Positions 62,556-64,000 of a stretch of DNA of 64,000 bases are shown here, one piece after another; within the stretch, counting starts at the first letter, position 1; each line of letters opens with the position of its first letter. Made by a program: the position numbers and the translations under genes. The notes beneath the pieces are model-generated. The model made no database searches. It saw nothing but the letters and a program-made list of their open reading frames with translations, and had not been told where the DNA came from. The stretch comes from Pictodentalium vernedei (lineage: Eukaryota > Mollusca > Scaphopoda > Dentaliida > Dentaliidae): positions 150,606,285 to 150,670,284 of the forward strand of contig CM062293.1 of NCBI GenBank assembly GCA_031216915.1, in the 5' to 3' direction.

Positions 62556-62744
62556 GGCCAAATATAGACTTTGAGCATTTTTGCTGCAATAGAACAGGTG
62601 CACCAACATGAGGGCTCCGAGTAAGTTTGAAAGTATGTTGGCATTTGTTTCTAGATAAATCTTGGACCCATATGAAGGCAGCCAAGAAACAAGTTCAAAG
62701 TTACAAAGTTCAAAGTGTAGCAAAAAATGTTTAAAAATCTCCGG

Positions 62745-62912
62745 GCCTTTAAAGGTTAATGGTATAACAGGACCTGTTAACCAGTGCCTAGTTTGCAAGT
62801 TGTCTAAAGTGGGCAACAGGCTTGTAAACTTCAGCTAAACTTGACTTCATCCCATCCTATAGCTATACTTGCTGAAAGGGACTTTAAAACTCCAGTAAAC
62901 AATAAACTTTGC
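62745..62912 (+). mobile_element. SINE-N 3' part
   Basis: ACAGGACCTGTTAACCAGTG, GTTGTCTAAAGTGGGCAACA, TAAACTTGACTTCATCCC and a tail GACTTTAAAACTCCAGTAAACAATAAAC, all diverged from the SINE-N consensus. Confidence 0.45.
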
Positions 62913-64000
62913 TATTAAAATGTTGATAATTTTCCAAAATTTGTTTCCTAAACATACCTAATGGCCATCTTTGTGCGGGTGCATAAGCTATGTTTTGGAA
63001 GCAAAAAACAAACAGCTTTTGTGATTAAGGAAAAACGTTTACAAGTATCAACTTATGTTAGATAAAGTCTTAAAAATAACTATTTTTATACTGTACCAAT
63101 GACCCAGACTTAGCTGGTGCTAACTCCTTACATTATAGGGCCAAACACAAATTTTGCCCCCCCCAATCCCCAAAATTTGCATCCAAAACCGAAATTTCAA
63201 TGTCCTACGTGGTCCTCCATACCTTTTATCCACTGCGCATGCAGGAGGTCTCGAAATTGGCTCAAAAAGTCATTCTTTGTTTGGCCCTAAAATCAGTAAC
63301 ATGTCACTGATATCTGTGCTTGTAAATCTCAGTTTAAATGATGCCAGACACATAATTATGAAAGAAATGGTGGATCTAAGGATGAAATAAAAGGATGAGA
63401 GGAAGAAACAGTGGCAGAATGTGTTCAGGGCTGTAACTTATAATTTTTTTTACGAAATTATTTCATGTTCCCTAATTTCGGGGCATGAGCCTGATGATGT
63501 CATTCTGGCTATGAATTTACCATTGTTTGTTCAGTGTTTCCTCTCTCCCTTTCATTTATTCCCCCTTTGCTATTCTCCCATGCTTTTGGCATAATTTTTT
63601 GTAATTTTTTTTACTAAAATTTCTTGGGAATTTTGGCTTTGTAACAGAATAATTATTCTGTTTTTCCCCATGCTTATGTCCTCACCCTTGGGTGGTTAGG
63701 CGTTTTGGTCTGCATCTACCATCCGATGCACTGCAGTTTCTTCTCTGGAAGTCTCTGTTTTACATCGGATAGTGTTTAAATTGGTAACTGATTTTGGGCC
63801 ATGTTTACAGTGCCTGGAGTCATGTTTCCGGTTTTTGTACACTTTTGTTTACGTTGACAATGGTTACATCTGATAATAATTACTTGTCTTCTGTTTAGTT
63901 CTGCTCATAGCCAGATACATTAATATTGTCCGTAAATGTGACATTAATTTTTAAATATGTTTTAAAATTTTTGTCCACACTTACGCTTTTTTGGGATCCA
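62913..64000. other. No feature recognised to the end of the window
   Basis: At ~62,960-63,070 words such as GTGCATAAGCTATGTTTTGG resemble a PB-A arm. The frame at 63,154-63,390 and others have no domain. Poly-T rich afterwards. Confidence 0.35.

Overview
This is an AT-rich animal nuclear window with no intact cellular gene that I can recognise. Nearly everything that can be explained is transposable-element sequence: decayed retrotransposon and transposase genes, SINEs, hundreds-of-bp palindromic (foldback) MITEs and Helitron-like repeat arrays. The 5S-rRNA-headed SINE, tRNA-headed SINEs with a shared tail, DIRS-like tyrosine-recombinase remnant, MULE with FLYWCH domain, L2/CR1-like RT and the abundance of ACATGTACATG-type words suggest a marine invertebrate. 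5S-headed SINEs are best known from the Deu-SINE group, so a non-vertebrate deuterostome is plausible, but a lophotrochozoan cannot be excluded.

Repeat families used below (names are mine). PB-A: TTAA-flanked, ends TTAACCCTTTACC/GGTAAAGGGTTAA, central long palindrome; piggyBac-type. PB-E and PB-G: other palindromic MITEs with TTAA-like ends. TcM-B: TA-flanked CAGTGGA...TCCACTG with many TGTTAATTGAATA motifs; pogo/Tc1-mariner type. TcM-D and TcM-F: TA-flanked palindromic MITEs. HAT-C: CAGGCCTGAAAATAAG ends with 8-bp target duplications. SINE-T (tRNA head), SINE-5S (5S head) and SINE-N (unidentified head) share a tail ending in ACCTTAAAC..CAATAAATAAA.

Layout. 1-4,200: Helitron-like internal repeats, a 0.4-kb tandem pair, then a cluster of PB-A and TcM-F MITEs. 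4.2-6.0 kb: Helitron-like array of alternating 335/180-bp units (a second copy lies at 46.5-48.5 kb). 7.3-9.9 kb: DIRS-like retroelement remnant. 10-25 kb: MITEs and SINEs, including a 5S-headed SINE (12.5 kb) and a hAT-like element with a perfect 8-bp target duplication (22.3 kb). 25.8-30.4 kb: the centrepiece, a MULE DNA transposon with ~0.2-kb inverted repeats, an 8-bp target duplication, a broken FLYWCH/transposase gene and two different non-LTR retrotransposons inserted in it. 31.8-32.8 kb, 24.7-25.5 kb and 41.6-43.0 kb hold three diverged copies of an unrecognised coding-like unit. 33-34.8 kb: large perfect hairpins. 35.2-35.7 kb: L2/CR1-like RT relic. 43-46 kb: a full SINE-T and a hAT-like element carrying a tRNA-like palindrome, itself inside a TcM-D MITE. 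49-64 kb: a 161-bp-period array, a Helitron-like element (53.4-55.3 kb), a three-level SINE/hAT/PB-A nest (51.8-52.6 kb) and further MITEs.

No host pathway or operon can be described. What works together here is the history of insertions, which can be ordered from nesting and target-site duplications.
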